DNA from: REEB52 sp964626905
GTDB lineage: Bacteria > Chlamydiota > Chlamydiia > Chlamydiales > SM23-39
NCBI GenBank assembly: GCA_964626905.1
Contig: CAZVHA010000003.1
Span: forward strand, 132,429-196,428
Length of the DNA: 64,000 bases
Direction of reading: 5' to 3'
Below, one piece after another: positions 32,086-40,700 of the stretch. The translations under genes and the position numbers were made by a program. How positions within the stretch are numbered: position 1 is the stretch's first letter; the number at the start of each line of letters is the position of its first letter. A model generated the notes under the pieces. It searched no databases, had not been told where the DNA came from, and worked only from the letters and a program-made list of their open reading frames with translations.

Positions 32086-32454
32086 TTAGATTTTCTTGTT
32101 CGCTACCGTCTTTCTCTTGCCCTTACGCGTCCTCGCATTCGTCCGCGTCCTCTGCCCCCTCACAGGTAGCCCACTCCGATGCCGAATCCCCCGATAACAA
32201 TGGATCCCCACCAAACGCTTGATGTTGTTCTGAACCTGCCGACGTAAATCCCCTTCAACAACATACTCCGATTGCAATATCGCATTCAACCGAGCTACGT
32301 CGTCTTCATTCAACTCCCGCGCCCTCATGTCCTTGTTCAATCCCAACTTCTCAATAATCTGATTCGAAAGCTTCCGCCCTACCCCATAAATATAGGTCAA
32401 ACTCACTTCCAGTCTCTTATTATCCGGAATGTCAATTCCAATCACTCTAGGCAT
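32086..32454 (-). CDS. rpsM: 30S ribosomal protein S13
   Basis: A 122-residue S13 of the small-subunit head, which forms the B1 bridges with L5 and touches P-site tRNA through its basic tail. MPRVIGIDIPDNKRLEVSLT, YGVGRK and SGLPVRGQRTRTNARTRKG are diagnostic. adk, map, infA and rpmJ, often placed between secY and rpsM in other bacteria, are missing; only 55 bases separate it from secY. Confidence 0.96.
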   Translation of the reverse strand: MPRVIGIDIPDNKRLEVSLTYIYGVGRKLSNQIIEKLGLNKDMRARELNEDDVARLNAILQSEYVVEGDLRRQVQNNIKRLVGIHCYRGIRHRSGLPVRGQRTRTNARTRKGKRKTVANKKI

Positions 32455-32509
32455 ACTTCTCTTTCCTTCTCAATAAAAATAACATGATACCTTGTTAAAA
32501 TACAACGCC

Positions 32510-33880
32510 TTAACGCCCTCGAAGGCGCCCCTTCGTCATAAACCCCTCATACCTTTTCATAAGTAGATGAGACTCAATCTGTTTCGTTGTGTCTAAAATC
32601 ACCCCCACCAAGATCAAAAGGGAGGTGCCACCAAAAAATTGACTGATATTGGCATCGACTCCCAGAAGTCTCCCCACCATCATCGGCAAAATGGCGATAA
32701 TGGCTAGAAAGAGCGCCCCAGCAAGCGTAATGCGGCTCATCGTCGATTCAAGAAAATCTTGTGTCGGTCTTCCTTGCCGAATCCCTGGAATAAATGCCCC
32801 GTTCTTCTTCATATCAGACGCGATCTGCTCTGGCTTAAACTGGGTCGCTGTCCAAAAATAGGTGAAAAAGAGGATCAATATGACATAAATGACGGTGTAG
32901 AGCCACGTTCCTGGGGAAATATAATTGGCAAGCTGGCCAAGCCAGGTCGATTTGCCCAAAAATTGCCCGATCGTCGCTGGAAACATGAGGAGCGATGAGG
33001 CAAAAATCACCGGAATGACGCCCGCATAATTAATTTTTAATGGAATGTGCGAATTGCCCCCTTGCACTTCGTGACGTCCAACAATGCGCCTTGCATATTG
33101 CAAAGGAATCCGCCGCTGCCCTTGAATCACCAAAATGGTCCCCACCGTGATGAGGACAAAAAGGGTGCACAAGACGAGAAGCATTGGAAATGTGAGCTGG
33201 CCCGTCTCTTGCGATTCCAAATTGAGCTGCTGGATGATCGTCCCAATCGTGCTTGGAAACGAGGCCAAGATCCCGACTGAAATGATCAAGCTGATGCCGT
33301 TGCCCACCCCTTTTTCGCTAATCTGCTCGCCGATCCACATCAAAAAGAGGGTTCCGGCTGTCATCGTCACCATCATGGTGAGATAAAAAAGCCACGGCAT
33401 CCCAAAGATTTGGGCGTTCAACATTTCAGGAATGATGATCCCTGGGCTTGAGAGGTTCACCTTCACAATGTATCTGGCAAATAACAGCGCTTGAAAGAGG
33501 GAGAGAAAAAGGGTCGCCGTCCGGGTCCATTTGGAGACTTTTCTCCTCCCCTGATCGGGGCTTTCTCTCACATCCCTTTGAAAAGAGGGGACCATCGCAA
33601 TCAAAAGCTGCATGATGATCGACGCTTGGATATAGGGCATGACCCCTAAAGCCAATACCGTCATCTTCGCAAAGGCGCCACCCGAAAAAATGTCGACGAG
33701 CTGAAACAGGTTCTGCCCGCCGCCACTGGCAAATTTAAAAAGATTGATCGCAGCCTCCGCATTCACCCCTGGAACAGATACGTATGCCCCCACTCTGCAA
33801 ACAGCCAGAAGGAGCAGCGTATAGGCAATCTTTGCCTTCAACTCTGGGATGCTAAACACCCTACGGATTGCGTCAATCAT
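32510..33880 (-). CDS. secY: preprotein translocase subunit SecY
   Basis: The 456-residue channel subunit of the Sec translocon with ten membrane helices. Family blocks include GGGQNLFQLVDIFSGGAF in the first loop, LGVMPYIQASIIMQLL, QGQRRIPLQYARR and the cytoplasmic loops near the C-terminus (PEQIASDMKKNGAFIPGIR). It secretes the signal-bearing proteins of this window (for example the TPS partners). It is embedded in the spc-type gene block directly after rplO with a four-base gap. Confidence 0.96.
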   Translation of the reverse strand: MIDAIRRVFSIPELKAKIAYTLLLLAVCRVGAYVSVPGVNAEAAINLFKFASGGGQNLFQLVDIFSGGAFAKMTVLALGVMPYIQASIIMQLLIAMVPSFQRDVRESPDQGRRKVSKWTRTATLFLSLFQALLFARYIVKVNLSSPGIIIPEMLNAQIFGMPWLFYLTMMVTMTAGTLFLMWIGEQISEKGVGNGISLIISVGILASFPSTIGTIIQQLNLESQETGQLTFPMLLVLCTLFVLITVGTILVIQGQRRIPLQYARRIVGRHEVQGGNSHIPLKINYAGVIPVIFASSLLMFPATIGQFLGKSTWLGQLANYISPGTWLYTVIYVILILFFTYFWTATQFKPEQIASDMKKNGAFIPGIRQGRPTQDFLESTMSRITLAGALFLAIIAILPMMVGRLLGVDANISQFFGGTSLLILVGVILDTTKQIESHLLMKRYEGFMTKGRLRGR

Positions 33881-33884
33881 CTTT

Positions 33885-34337
33885 TTAAACCTTTGTAAAA
33901 GAGATCCCTTTTTCGCTCAGTTTCGCCTCCGCACCAACAGATATGTGGTGGGCCTCGATTTTTACCTTTTTGGTCAGCTCCCCTTTAGCCAAAATTTTAA
34001 TTCCACCGGGGATTCTTCTCGGGATGAGCCCTTTTTCTCGAAGCGATTGGACATTCACTGTCTCGCCATCGTTAAAATAGGCCTCAATTTTCGCCAGCGT
34101 CACCTCAGCGACTGGCTTGACAAATTTGCCCCTCGTAAAACCCCGAATCGGCAGTTTTCGATAGAGAGGAACTTGTCCCCCTTCATAACCAAATCGCTTG
34201 CTATATCCTTGGCGGTGGCTATCCCCTTTCCCGCCTCGTCCTGCATGGCCGCCCCTCTTAGATCCAACTCCACGCCCAATGCGGCGCGATTTTTTATAAG
34301 GGCGCGATGTATTTTCTAGCTCCGCTAAATTAAGCAT
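33885..34337 (-). CDS. rplO: 50S ribosomal protein L15
   Basis: A 150-residue L15. The glycine/basic N-terminal extension that threads into 23S rRNA is visible as RRIGRGVGSKRGGHAGRGGK (residues 20-39), followed by FEGGQ-type FGYEGGQVPLYRKLPIRGF. L30 (rpmD), which normally sits between rpsE and rplO, is absent; rplO overlaps rpsE by eight bases instead. Confidence 0.95.
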   Translation of the reverse strand: MLNLAELENTSRPYKKSRRIGRGVGSKRGGHAGRGGKGDSHRQGYSKRFGYEGGQVPLYRKLPIRGFTRGKFVKPVAEVTLAKIEAYFNDGETVNVQSLREKGLIPRRIPGGIKILAKGELTKKVKIEAHHISVGAEAKLSEKGISFTKV

Positions 34338-34842
34338 GTGCTGGCCCCCTTTTCCTCTCAGCGAGAGTCTCCTCTCGGTTTTTGAGCATATGAAGCGCCT
34401 TAAAGACCGCCTTCACCTGATTGAGTGGATTGTTCGAGCCGAGATTTTTCGCCACCACGTCCTTGACTCCGCCAAGCTCCAATACAGATCGGACCTTGGA
34501 TCCAGCGACAACGCCAACGCCCTCAGCTGCCGGTTTCAAGAGAATTTTTGCCCCGTCCCACTCGACATAGATTTCGTGGGGAATCGTCGTCCCTTCCATC
34601 TCAATTGTATAGATATTTTTTCGAGCCGACTCTGAACCTTTGCGAATCGCATCAGACACCTCATTCGCCTTGGCAAAGCCGTAGCCGACATGGCCCTGTC
34701 CATCTCCCACCAGAATGAGCGCCGAAAAACTGAACTTGCGGCCCCCCTTCACTACTTTTGAACAGCGGTTAATATAGAGAACCTTCTCTTCGAACTCGGT
34801 TCCAAAATCTTCCTGCCGTCTCTTATCAGGTTTCTTCTTCAT
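34330..34842 (-). CDS. rpsE: 30S ribosomal protein S5
   Basis: A 170-residue S5, important for decoding fidelity and mRNA entry. VLYINRCSKVVKGGRKFSFS and GHVGYGFAKANEVSDAIRKG mark the N-terminal double-stranded-RNA-binding domain. LKPAAEGVGVVAGSKVRSVL and GSNNPLNQVKA mark the C-terminal domain. The N-terminus is short and basic. Confidence 0.96.
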   Translation of the reverse strand: MKKKPDKRRQEDFGTEFEEKVLYINRCSKVVKGGRKFSFSALILVGDGQGHVGYGFAKANEVSDAIRKGSESARKNIYTIEMEGTTIPHEIYVEWDGAKILLKPAAEGVGVVAGSKVRSVLELGGVKDVVAKNLGSNNPLNQVKAVFKALHMLKNREETLAERKRGPAHA

Positions 34843-34861
34843 ATCGAACTATTTCCCTATA

Positions 34862-35224
34862 TTAAAACTGCAATCCCGCATCCCGTGCGCCAGCCGCAAG
34901 TTCAGCAATCAATCCATGAAACTTGAATCTGCCGCGATCAAAAATCACAGTGTCGATTTTCCTCTCTTTCGCAAGCTCTGCAATCTGCTTTCCCACAACG
35001 CGCGCGGCCGCTTTCGACCTCCCCTTTTCGCTGCACCCCTTTGACTGGGTTCCAAACCCGGCAAGCGTCAATCCAGCCTCATCGTCGATGAGCTGAGCAT
35101 AGATATGACTATTGGTCTTCGAAACCGATAGCCTCGGCTTTTGAGCATCGCCCCGCAGTTTTTTTCTGACGCGCATCACACGCGAAAGGCGAGCTTTTCT
35201 TCTCTTTCTTTTTGAATTATCCAT
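34862..35224 (-). CDS. rplR: 50S ribosomal protein L18
   Basis: A 120-residue L18, which binds 5S rRNA together with L5 in the central protuberance. A basic N-terminus is followed by LRGDAQKPRLSVSKTNSHIYAQ-type sequence and the conserved end FDRGRFKFHGLIAELAAGAR. The start overlaps the rplF stop by one base (TAATG). Confidence 0.95.
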   Translation of the reverse strand: MDNSKRKRRKARLSRVMRVRKKLRGDAQKPRLSVSKTNSHIYAQLIDDEAGLTLAGFGTQSKGCSEKGRSKAAARVVGKQIAELAKERKIDTVIFDRGRFKFHGLIAELAAGARDAGLQF

Positions 35225-35772
35225 TACACTTTCCCTTTAGCTGCCTTGCCCTCTTTCTTGCGGACATATTCATTCTCATAGCGGATCCCCTTCCCTTTAT
35301 ACGGCTCAGGTGGCTTCATTGCCCGCACTTCGGCGGCAAACTGCCCTACGATCCGCTTGTCGGGCCCTTTCACGAGAATGCTCGTCCCTTTGTCCACCTC
35401 GACCACAACCCCTTTCGGAATCATGAGCCATGTCGGATGGGAAAATCCAAGCTGCAAATCGAGCTTCTGCCCCTGCACATTCGCCCGATATCCGACCCCA
35501 ATCAGAGTCAGCTTGATCTCATATCCTTCAAAGACCCCAACAATATTGTTCTTCAAAAGGGATCGAAATAGCCCGTAAAAAGCCCTTCTTGGCAGCTTCT
35601 CTTCATCACAGCTGAGAAGAGCTTTATCTCCCTCGATGGCTAAACTGAGTCCCGCTGGAAGCTGCAATTCCAGCTGTCCTTTAGGACCGCGAGCCGATAT
35701 CAGTCCGCCGCTATTTACCTTTACCTCTACTCCCTTCGGGATGGGAATCGGTGTTTTTCCAAGTCTTGACAT
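35224..35772 (-). CDS. rplF: 50S ribosomal protein L6
   Basis: A 182-residue L6 near the factor-binding centre, built of two similar domains. SRLGKTPIPIPKGVEV opens the protein and the C-terminal signature RAMKPPEPYKGKGIRYENEY is intact, with a Lys-rich tail. It lies between rpsH and rplR as in the spc operon of most bacteria. Confidence 0.96.
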   Translation of the reverse strand: MSRLGKTPIPIPKGVEVKVNSGGLISARGPKGQLELQLPAGLSLAIEGDKALLSCDEEKLPRRAFYGLFRSLLKNNIVGVFEGYEIKLTLIGVGYRANVQGQKLDLQLGFSHPTWLMIPKGVVVEVDKGTSILVKGPDKRIVGQFAAEVRAMKPPEPYKGKGIRYENEYVRKKEGKAAKGKV

Positions 35773-35787
35773 CTCTTATTTTCCTTC

Positions 35788-36180
35788 CTACCAAACTGTG
35801 CAAAGAAATTCGCCGCCCACCTTCAGGTTCCGGGCTGTTTCTCCATCCATCACTCCCTTCGGAGTTGTTAATACCGCAAGTCCCATTCCGTTGAACACTC
35901 TGGGAATATCGGAGTATCCAATATAGCGTCTTAAGCCATTTTTGGAAACTCGCTTCAGTCCGTGAATCACCGACTCGCGATTCTTTGTATATCGCAAAAA
36001 CACGCGGATCTTGTGCTGCTCTTCGTTCACTAGAAAATTTTCGATAAAGCCGTGGCTTTTGAGAATTTCTAGAATCTGCACCTTTATCCAGCTGTGGCTC
36101 AAGTCCACATACCGATGCTGGGCTCCGCCTGCATTGCGCACCTTTGTCAATAATTCTGCAATGGGATCATTAAATGCCAT
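35788..36180 (-). CDS. rpsH: 30S ribosomal protein S8
   Basis: A 130-residue S8, a primary binder of the 16S central domain. DPIAELLTKVRNA near the start and the end signature GLAVLTTPKGVMDGETAR are diagnostic. rpsN (S14), which usually precedes it after rplE, is missing here; only nine bases separate rplE and rpsH. Confidence 0.96.
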   Translation of the reverse strand: MAFNDPIAELLTKVRNAGGAQHRYVDLSHSWIKVQILEILKSHGFIENFLVNEEQHKIRVFLRYTKNRESVIHGLKRVSKNGLRRYIGYSDIPRVFNGMGLAVLTTPKGVMDGETARNLKVGGEFLCTVW

Positions 36181-36189
36181 ATTCCTCTC

Positions 36190-36723
36190 TTACTTAAATG
36201 GAAAGCCCAATAGGGTCAGTAATTCTATGCAATCTTCATCACTTTGCGCAGTCGTCACTATCGTGACATTCATCCCCTGCACACGCTTCACCTTATCCAG
36301 GTTGATCTCCGGAAAAATCTGCTGATCGACAATCCCAAAATTGTAGTTGCCTCTCCCATCTCCCTTCTTATTGAATCCTCGAAAGTCGCGGATTCGGGGG
36401 GAAACAATGTTGCAAAAGCGATCTAGAAAATCGTACATCCTCTTCCCGCGCAAGGTGACCATCAGTCCCACTGCTTGGTCTTCGCGCAAGCCAAAATTGG
36501 AGATCGCCTTCTTCGTCTTCCTCACGATCGGTCTTTGTCCAGAGAGCATCGCCAGCTCTTCGCTGTGTTCAGAAAGCGCATTCTTGTCTTTGAGCGCATC
36601 TCCTAACCCCATGCTGATGACGACCTTTGTTAAAACCGGCATCTCCATAGCACAGCGATCGGGATGTTTTGCCTTGTGTTCGGCGGCTATTTCCTCTTTA
36701 AACTTCTTATATAACCTAGACAT
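36190..36723 (-). CDS. rplE: 50S ribosomal protein L5
   Basis: A 177-residue L5 that anchors 5S rRNA and bridges to S13. VLTKVVISMGLGDALKDK, LSGQRPIVRKTKKAISNFGL-type sequence and RDFRGFNKKGDGRGNYNFGI are canonical, with GMNVTIVTTAQSDEDCIELL near the end. Its start overlaps the rplX stop by eight bases. Confidence 0.96.
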   Translation of the reverse strand: MSRLYKKFKEEIAAEHKAKHPDRCAMEMPVLTKVVISMGLGDALKDKNALSEHSEELAMLSGQRPIVRKTKKAISNFGLREDQAVGLMVTLRGKRMYDFLDRFCNIVSPRIRDFRGFNKKGDGRGNYNFGIVDQQIFPEINLDKVKRVQGMNVTIVTTAQSDEDCIELLTLLGFPFK

Positions 36724-36970
36724 TTTTCACCTTTTTTATCCGCTGGCCCTCTTTGTCGCAAAGAGCCACATTCGATATATGAATCGGCACCTCCATCTCG
36801 ACAACTCTTCCCCCTTGAGATGCTTGCGTGCGCTTTAAGTGTTTCTTCCGGATGTTTATCCCCTGAACCATGACCCGATCTTCCGATCTGCCAATCACCT
36901 CTCCAGTCCTTCCTCTATCATTCCCTGCGATTACGAGGACTCGGTCCCCTTTTTTGATCGATTTGCCCAT
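36716..36970 (-). CDS. rplX: 50S ribosomal protein L24, short form
   Basis: An 84-residue L24, an assembly initiator near the tunnel exit. The KOW part KKGDRVLVIAGNDRGRTGEV and GINIRKKHLKRTQ are intact, as is PIHISNVALCD. The protein ends at KKVKNV and so lacks roughly the last 20 residues found in E. coli-type L24. The stop is a clean TAG just inside the rplE start, so the truncation looks natural rather than a frameshift. Confidence 0.92.
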   Translation of the reverse strand: MGKSIKKGDRVLVIAGNDRGRTGEVIGRSEDRVMVQGINIRKKHLKRTQASQGGRVVEMEVPIHISNVALCDKEGQRIKKVKNV

Positions 36971-37338
36971 TAAATTACCTCCGGTGCAAGAGAACTGATT
37001 TTGACAAATCCAACATCCCGCACCTCTCTCGCAACAGGGCCGAAAATGCGGCTCCCTCGCGGATTGTTTTTATCGTCGATGAGCACACAGCTGTTGTCAT
37101 AAAAGCGGAGCATCGACCCGTCAGGGCGCCGGATATACCCTTTCGTCCTTACGACGACCGCCCTGACCACTTCCCCTTTCTTCACCCCACCTTGTGGATC
37201 GGCCTCTTTGACTGAGCAGACGATGATATCACCTACTTTTGCATAGCGCCGCCGTGTTCCGCCGAGCACTTTAAAGCACTTGACCCGCTTGGCCCCTGTA
37301 TTATCTGCCACTTCTAATTCGGTTTCCTGTTGAATCAT
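36970..37338 (-). CDS. rplN: 50S ribosomal protein L14
   Basis: A 122-residue L14 at the subunit interface, where it contacts L19 and 16S rRNA. MIQQETELEVADNTGAKRV, VGDIIVCSVKEADPQGGVKK and the end FGPVAREVRDVGFVKISSLA are diagnostic. It overlaps rplX by one base and rpsQ by four. Confidence 0.97.
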   Translation of the reverse strand: MIQQETELEVADNTGAKRVKCFKVLGGTRRRYAKVGDIIVCSVKEADPQGGVKKGEVVRAVVVRTKGYIRRPDGSMLRFYDNSCVLIDDKNNPRGSRIFGPVAREVRDVGFVKISSLAPEVI

Positions 37339-37583
37339 ACCACCTCAACTACGCGCCATCTCTTCAATTTTGAAAGAGGTCGGGTCTCCATAATGCGCAC
37401 CTTTTGCCCGATTTCCAAAGCATCGCTCTCATCGTGAGCGTAACATTTCTTAGAGCGCTCAATGACTTTGCCATATTTCTCGTGTCTCATCTTGCGAGTC
37501 ACTTTGACCGTGACAGTCTTATCCATCTTGTTAGAGATGACAATCCCTTCCGTCACTTTTCTTCTATTTCGTTCCCCGCTCAT
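37335..37583 (-). CDS. rpsQ: 30S ribosomal protein S17
   Basis: An 82-residue S17, an OB-fold protein binding the 16S 5' domain. GIVISNKMDKTVTVKVTRKM and the basic loop HEKYGKVIERSKKCYAHDE are canonical, followed by VRIMETRPLSKLKRWRVVEV. The start overlaps the rpmC stop as ATGA. Confidence 0.96.
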   Translation of the reverse strand: MSGERNRRKVTEGIVISNKMDKTVTVKVTRKMRHEKYGKVIERSKKCYAHDESDALEIGQKVRIMETRPLSKLKRWRVVEVV

Positions 37584-37786
37584 ACCGCCTCTTGTTGTTT
37601 TTGGGTCAAAATCGTGAGAATGCGCGCCTTCTCTTTTCTCTTCTCTTTCAGCAAGTGCGGCTTCTCTAACTTTTTTTGCGTCGCAAGTTCATTGCGTAAG
37701 TCAAATAGCTCCCGATCGAGATCACCCAGAGAGGCCTTCAACTCTTCGACAGATCGGTCGTTCAATTCTTTTTTCTTCTTTGCCAT
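37580..37786 (-). CDS. rpmC: 50S ribosomal protein L29
   Basis: A 68-residue helical-hairpin L29 by the tunnel exit, where nascent-chain factors dock. SVEELKASLGDLDRELFDLR, then NELATQKKLEKPHLLKEKRK, are typical; the last residues are glutamine-rich. The start overlaps the rplP stop by one base. Confidence 0.94.
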   Translation of the reverse strand: MAKKKKELNDRSVEELKASLGDLDRELFDLRNELATQKKLEKPHLLKEKRKEKARILTILTQKQQEAV

Positions 37787-38205
37787 TACACCCTCTCCAA
37801 TCGCTCTACAAATTTGGTCCGAATCGGCAATTTTGCAGCGGCGAGCCGAAGCGCCTCTTGCGCCTCTTCGCGGCTCATCCCCCCCACCTCAATGAGAATC
37901 CGGCCAGGTCTTATCACAGCCACATAGTGGTCTGGCGCCCCTTTCCCTTTTCCCATCCTCGTTTCAGCGGGCTTCTTCGAAACGGGTTTATCGGGAAACA
38001 CCCGAATCCACACCTGCCCTTTGCGATTCGACGTGCGAGACACTGTGACCCGCACCGCTTCAATCTGCTGCGCAGTGAGCCAGCACCGATCGAGCGCCTG
38101 CATCCCAAATTCGCCAAACTCGACAAAAGCCCCCCCTTTGGAGAGTCCTGTCATCTTCCCTTTTTGCTGCTTTCGAAATTTCGTTCGCTTCGGCATCAAC
38201 GCCAT
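37786..38205 (-). CDS. rplP: 50S ribosomal protein L16
   Basis: A 139-residue L16 that contacts A-site tRNA. PKRTKFRKQQKGKMTGLSKG, FGEFGMQALDRCWLTAQQIE and WIRVFPDKPVSKKPAETRMG are diagnostic. The N-terminus MALMPKRTKF carries three residues before the usual MxMPKR start; ATG at the second Met is an alternative. Confidence 0.96.
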   Translation of the reverse strand: MALMPKRTKFRKQQKGKMTGLSKGGAFVEFGEFGMQALDRCWLTAQQIEAVRVTVSRTSNRKGQVWIRVFPDKPVSKKPAETRMGKGKGAPDHYVAVIRPGRILIEVGGMSREEAQEALRLAAAKLPIRTKFVERLERV

Positions 38206-38211
38206 ACTCTC

Positions 38212-38877
38212 TTACGCCCCCATCATCGTTGTTTGCTGCCTTGGAGCAACCATGATTTCCTCTCCCTTATTGATCCAGACTTTGACGCCAATAGATCCAT
38301 AAGTCGTCTCAGCTCTCCCTTGCGCATAGTCGATATCGGAGCGGAGCGTATGGAGCGGAATGCGCCCCTCTTTATACCACTCGACGCGGGCAATCTCTGC
38401 ACCGCCAATACGGCCTGACACTTGCACTTTGATCCCAGCTGCTCCCGCATCCATCGATGTCTGCATCGCCTTTTTCAAAATCCTTCTAAAAGGGATGCGC
38501 CGCTCGAGTTGTTTTGCGATCGCGTCAGCGACCAACTTCGCATCGAGATCGGGCCTTTTAATCTCCTCAACCTCAATCCAAACCTCTTTGCCTGTCAGCG
38601 TGCGAAGTTCATTTTTGAGAATGTCGATCTCAGCCCCTTTTTTCCCAATCACAAGTCCTGGCCGTGAAGTGAAAATCGTCACCTCGATCTTGCCGCTCAT
38701 CCTCTTGATTTGGAATTTTGAGGCCCCCTGACATGCGGGTCTTTTTTGTAAAAACTCCCGAATCTCGTGGTCTTCCCCAATTTGATCTCCAAATTCGTGC
38801 TTGCCTGCAAACCAATTTGAGGTCCAACGCTTCCTTATTACAAGGCGGAATCCAATTGGCGATACTTTTTGTCCCAT
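38212..38877 (-). CDS. rpsC: 30S ribosomal protein S3
   Basis: A 221-residue S3 at the mRNA entry tunnel. MGQKVSPIGFRLVIRKRWTS opens it; the KH loop is GLVIGKKGAEIDILK (near 73-87). The C-terminal domain has GRIGGAEIARVEWYKEGRIP and TTYGSIGVKVWINKGE. It lies six bases after rplP in coordinates. Confidence 0.97.
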   Translation of the reverse strand: MGQKVSPIGFRLVIRKRWTSNWFAGKHEFGDQIGEDHEIREFLQKRPACQGASKFQIKRMSGKIEVTIFTSRPGLVIGKKGAEIDILKNELRTLTGKEVWIEVEEIKRPDLDAKLVADAIAKQLERRIPFRRILKKAMQTSMDAGAAGIKVQVSGRIGGAEIARVEWYKEGRIPLHTLRSDIDYAQGRAETTYGSIGVKVWINKGEEIMVAPRQQTTMMGA

Positions 38878-38879
38878 TC

Positions 38880-39224
38880 TTACACTCCACTCTCAGTTGC
38901 GACGACAATCGTAAAATGGCTCGTCCTTTTGTTCACAGGAACAGACGATCCGCGGCTTCGCGGCTTCGCCCTCCTCAAAATCGGCCCCGGATCGACGCGC
39001 ACTTCATGCACTTTCAACTCTTCTCTTCTCGCATCCATTTGCGTCACCGCATTTGCAACTGCGCTGTCGAGAGTCTTCTTGATCAATCTTCCCCCTCTTA
39101 ACTTGGAGGAGAGGAGCTGGAGCGTCGCCGCTTCCACACTCAAACCCCGAATCAGATCCGCAGCATAGCGAGCCTTGCGCGGCGAAATTCGAACGTATCT
39201 AGTCTTTGCTGTTGCAAATTGCAT
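38880..39224 (-). CDS. rplV: 50S ribosomal protein L22
   Basis: A 114-residue L22 whose long hairpin lines the peptide exit tunnel. VRISPRKARYAADLIRGLSV begins the core and the tunnel hairpin is VDPGPILRRAKPRSRGSSVP. Changes at this hairpin can affect macrolide sensitivity in other bacteria; no such change can be judged here. Confidence 0.96.
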   Translation of the reverse strand: MQFATAKTRYVRISPRKARYAADLIRGLSVEAATLQLLSSKLRGGRLIKKTLDSAVANAVTQMDARREELKVHEVRVDPGPILRRAKPRSRGSSVPVNKRTSHFTIVVATESGV

Positions 39225-39227
39225 AGG

Positions 39228-39542
39228 TTATCCCCCTCCTGCTGCTGCTGCTGGCGCTGCTGCCGCAGCGACCGCTGCTGCGCTCTTCTTCGGATGGCCT
39301 TTGAATTGACGCGTCGGAGAAAATTCCCCAAGTCTATGGCCGACCATATTCTCGGAAACGTAAACCGAGATAAATTTCTTCCCGTTGTGAACGTCAAATG
39401 TGTGTCCTACCATATCGGGAACAATCATCGAGCGGCGAGACCAGGTCTTTATGACTTTCTTCGAACCCTCGTTGTTGCTCTTATTCACCTTCACCATCAA
39501 GTGATGGTCGACAAAGGGCCCTTTCTTCAGCGATCTTCCCAT
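39228..39542 (-). CDS. rpsS: 30S ribosomal protein S19 with Ala-rich tail
   Basis: A 104-residue S19 of the small-subunit head. RSLKKGPFVDHHLM, RRSMIVPDMVGHTFDVHNGK and VGHRLGEFSPTRQFKGH are canonical. The family normally ends soon after this point, but here a low-complexity tail of Ala/Pro/Gly (KKSAAAVAAAAAPAAAAGGG) follows. The tail is encoded by imperfect GCN repeats at 39230-39290, prone to slippage. Confidence 0.96.
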   Translation of the reverse strand: MGRSLKKGPFVDHHLMVKVNKSNNEGSKKVIKTWSRRSMIVPDMVGHTFDVHNGKKFISVYVSENMVGHRLGEFSPTRQFKGHPKKSAAAVAAAAAPAAAAGGG

Positions 39543-39546
39543 GCAA

Positions 39547-40368
39547 TTACCTTCGCTCTTTTACTATCCATTTTCTCGTTTTCTTCTTCGAACGGGTTCG
39601 ATAACCCTTTGTGAACTGCGCCCATGGCGATTGGGGGTGGTTTCCCTTCCCTCGCCCTTCGCCCCCTCCGTGAGGGTGATCGACTGGGTTCATCGCAACT
39701 CCGCGCACTGTAGGCCTAATCCCGAGCCATCGCGATCTTCCCGCCTTTCCAATCACGCGCAAATTGTGCTCTGCATTGGAAACTGCACCAAAAGTCGCTC
39801 TACAATCCTCATGCACCATCCGCACTTCGCCTGAAGGCATCCGCACGGTCGCATACCCATTGCTCCGCGCGACGAGCTGCGCCGATAGGCCCGCTGAGCG
39901 GACCAGTTGCGCTCCCTTGCCCGGTCGCAATTCGATATTGTGGATCACAGACCCAAGCGGCATGAATTTGAGCCGCATGCAGCACCCCAATTGAAAGGGG
40001 GGTTCATCGCTCGTCACCACTTTCGCACCAATCTTGATCCCTTGCGGAGCAATAATATAGCGCTTTTCCCCATCTCGGTAATGGATCAGGGCAATCAGAG
40101 CCGATCGGTTCGGATCGTATTCAACAGAGGAGACAACGGCCGGAATATTCTCTTTGTCCCTTTTGAAGTCGATGAGGCGCAGCATCCTTTTGTGCCCTCC
40201 GCCCTTGTGGCGACAGGTGATGTGGCCATTGTGGTTGCGCCCAGAAGTTCTCTTCTTTGACATAAGTAACGACTTCGGCGCCTTTTTTCCCCCCGGAGCG
40301 AGCTCCAAGAGGATCGGCAGAACTAATTTTCTTTGACCTGGCGTCGTCGGCTTAAAACTCTTTGGCAT
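39547..40368 (-). CDS. rplB: 50S ribosomal protein L2
   Basis: A 273-residue L2, needed for subunit association and peptidyl-transferase assembly. RNHNGHITCRHKGGGHKRML lies near residue 43, and the active-centre signature MNPVDHPHGGGEGRGKG is intact. It ends in KKTRKWIVKERR. It is preceded by rplW with a two-base gap. Confidence 0.97.
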   Translation of the reverse strand: MPKSFKPTTPGQRKLVLPILLELAPGGKKAPKSLLMSKKRTSGRNHNGHITCRHKGGGHKRMLRLIDFKRDKENIPAVVSSVEYDPNRSALIALIHYRDGEKRYIIAPQGIKIGAKVVTSDEPPFQLGCCMRLKFMPLGSVIHNIELRPGKGAQLVRSAGLSAQLVARSNGYATVRMPSGEVRMVHEDCRATFGAVSNAEHNLRVIGKAGRSRWLGIRPTVRGVAMNPVDHPHGGGEGRGKGNHPQSPWAQFTKGYRTRSKKKTRKWIVKERR

Positions 40369-40370
40369 GG

Positions 40371-40700
40371 TTAACCTCCCATCTCAATCGAATCTCCAGG
40401 GCGGAAACTGACAACTGCTTTTTTAAAGCCCGATGTCACCCCTTCAAAGCCTCTGACTCGTCTTTTTTTCGGCTTCTGCGTGATCGTGTTCACTTTGACA
40501 ACTTTCACTTTCAGATCTTTGTAAATCTCTTCTACAGCATCGGCAATTTGCCTCTTATTCGCCTTTGGATCGACATCAAAAACTACCTTCGGCGTTTGAC
40601 ATCGAGCAAGCGAAGGGTTACTTTTCGCATTCGCTAAACTCCCCAATACGCGCCCCTTCTCAGTGACCCGCTTGGCTTTGATGATCTGATATGGATTCAT
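40371..40700 (-). CDS. rplW: 50S ribosomal protein L23
   Basis: A 109-residue L23, the main docking site for trigger factor and SRP. KVVFDVDPKANKRQIADAVE and VVKVNTITQKPKKRRVRG mark the family. The first 33 residues have a longer linker (SLANAKSNPSLARCQ) between KAKRVTEK and the core than in E. coli. Confidence 0.95.
   Translation of the reverse strand: MNPYQIIKAKRVTEKGRVLGSLANAKSNPSLARCQTPKVVFDVDPKANKRQIADAVEEIYKDLKVKVVKVNTITQKPKKRRVRGFEGVTSGFKKAVVSFRPGDSIEMGG

Noticed and set aside
37780..38418. Plus-strand 212-residue frame opposite rplP and rpsC
   Set aside because: It lies wholly antisense to two certain ribosomal genes, has no ribosome binding site and a composition typical of a shadow frame.
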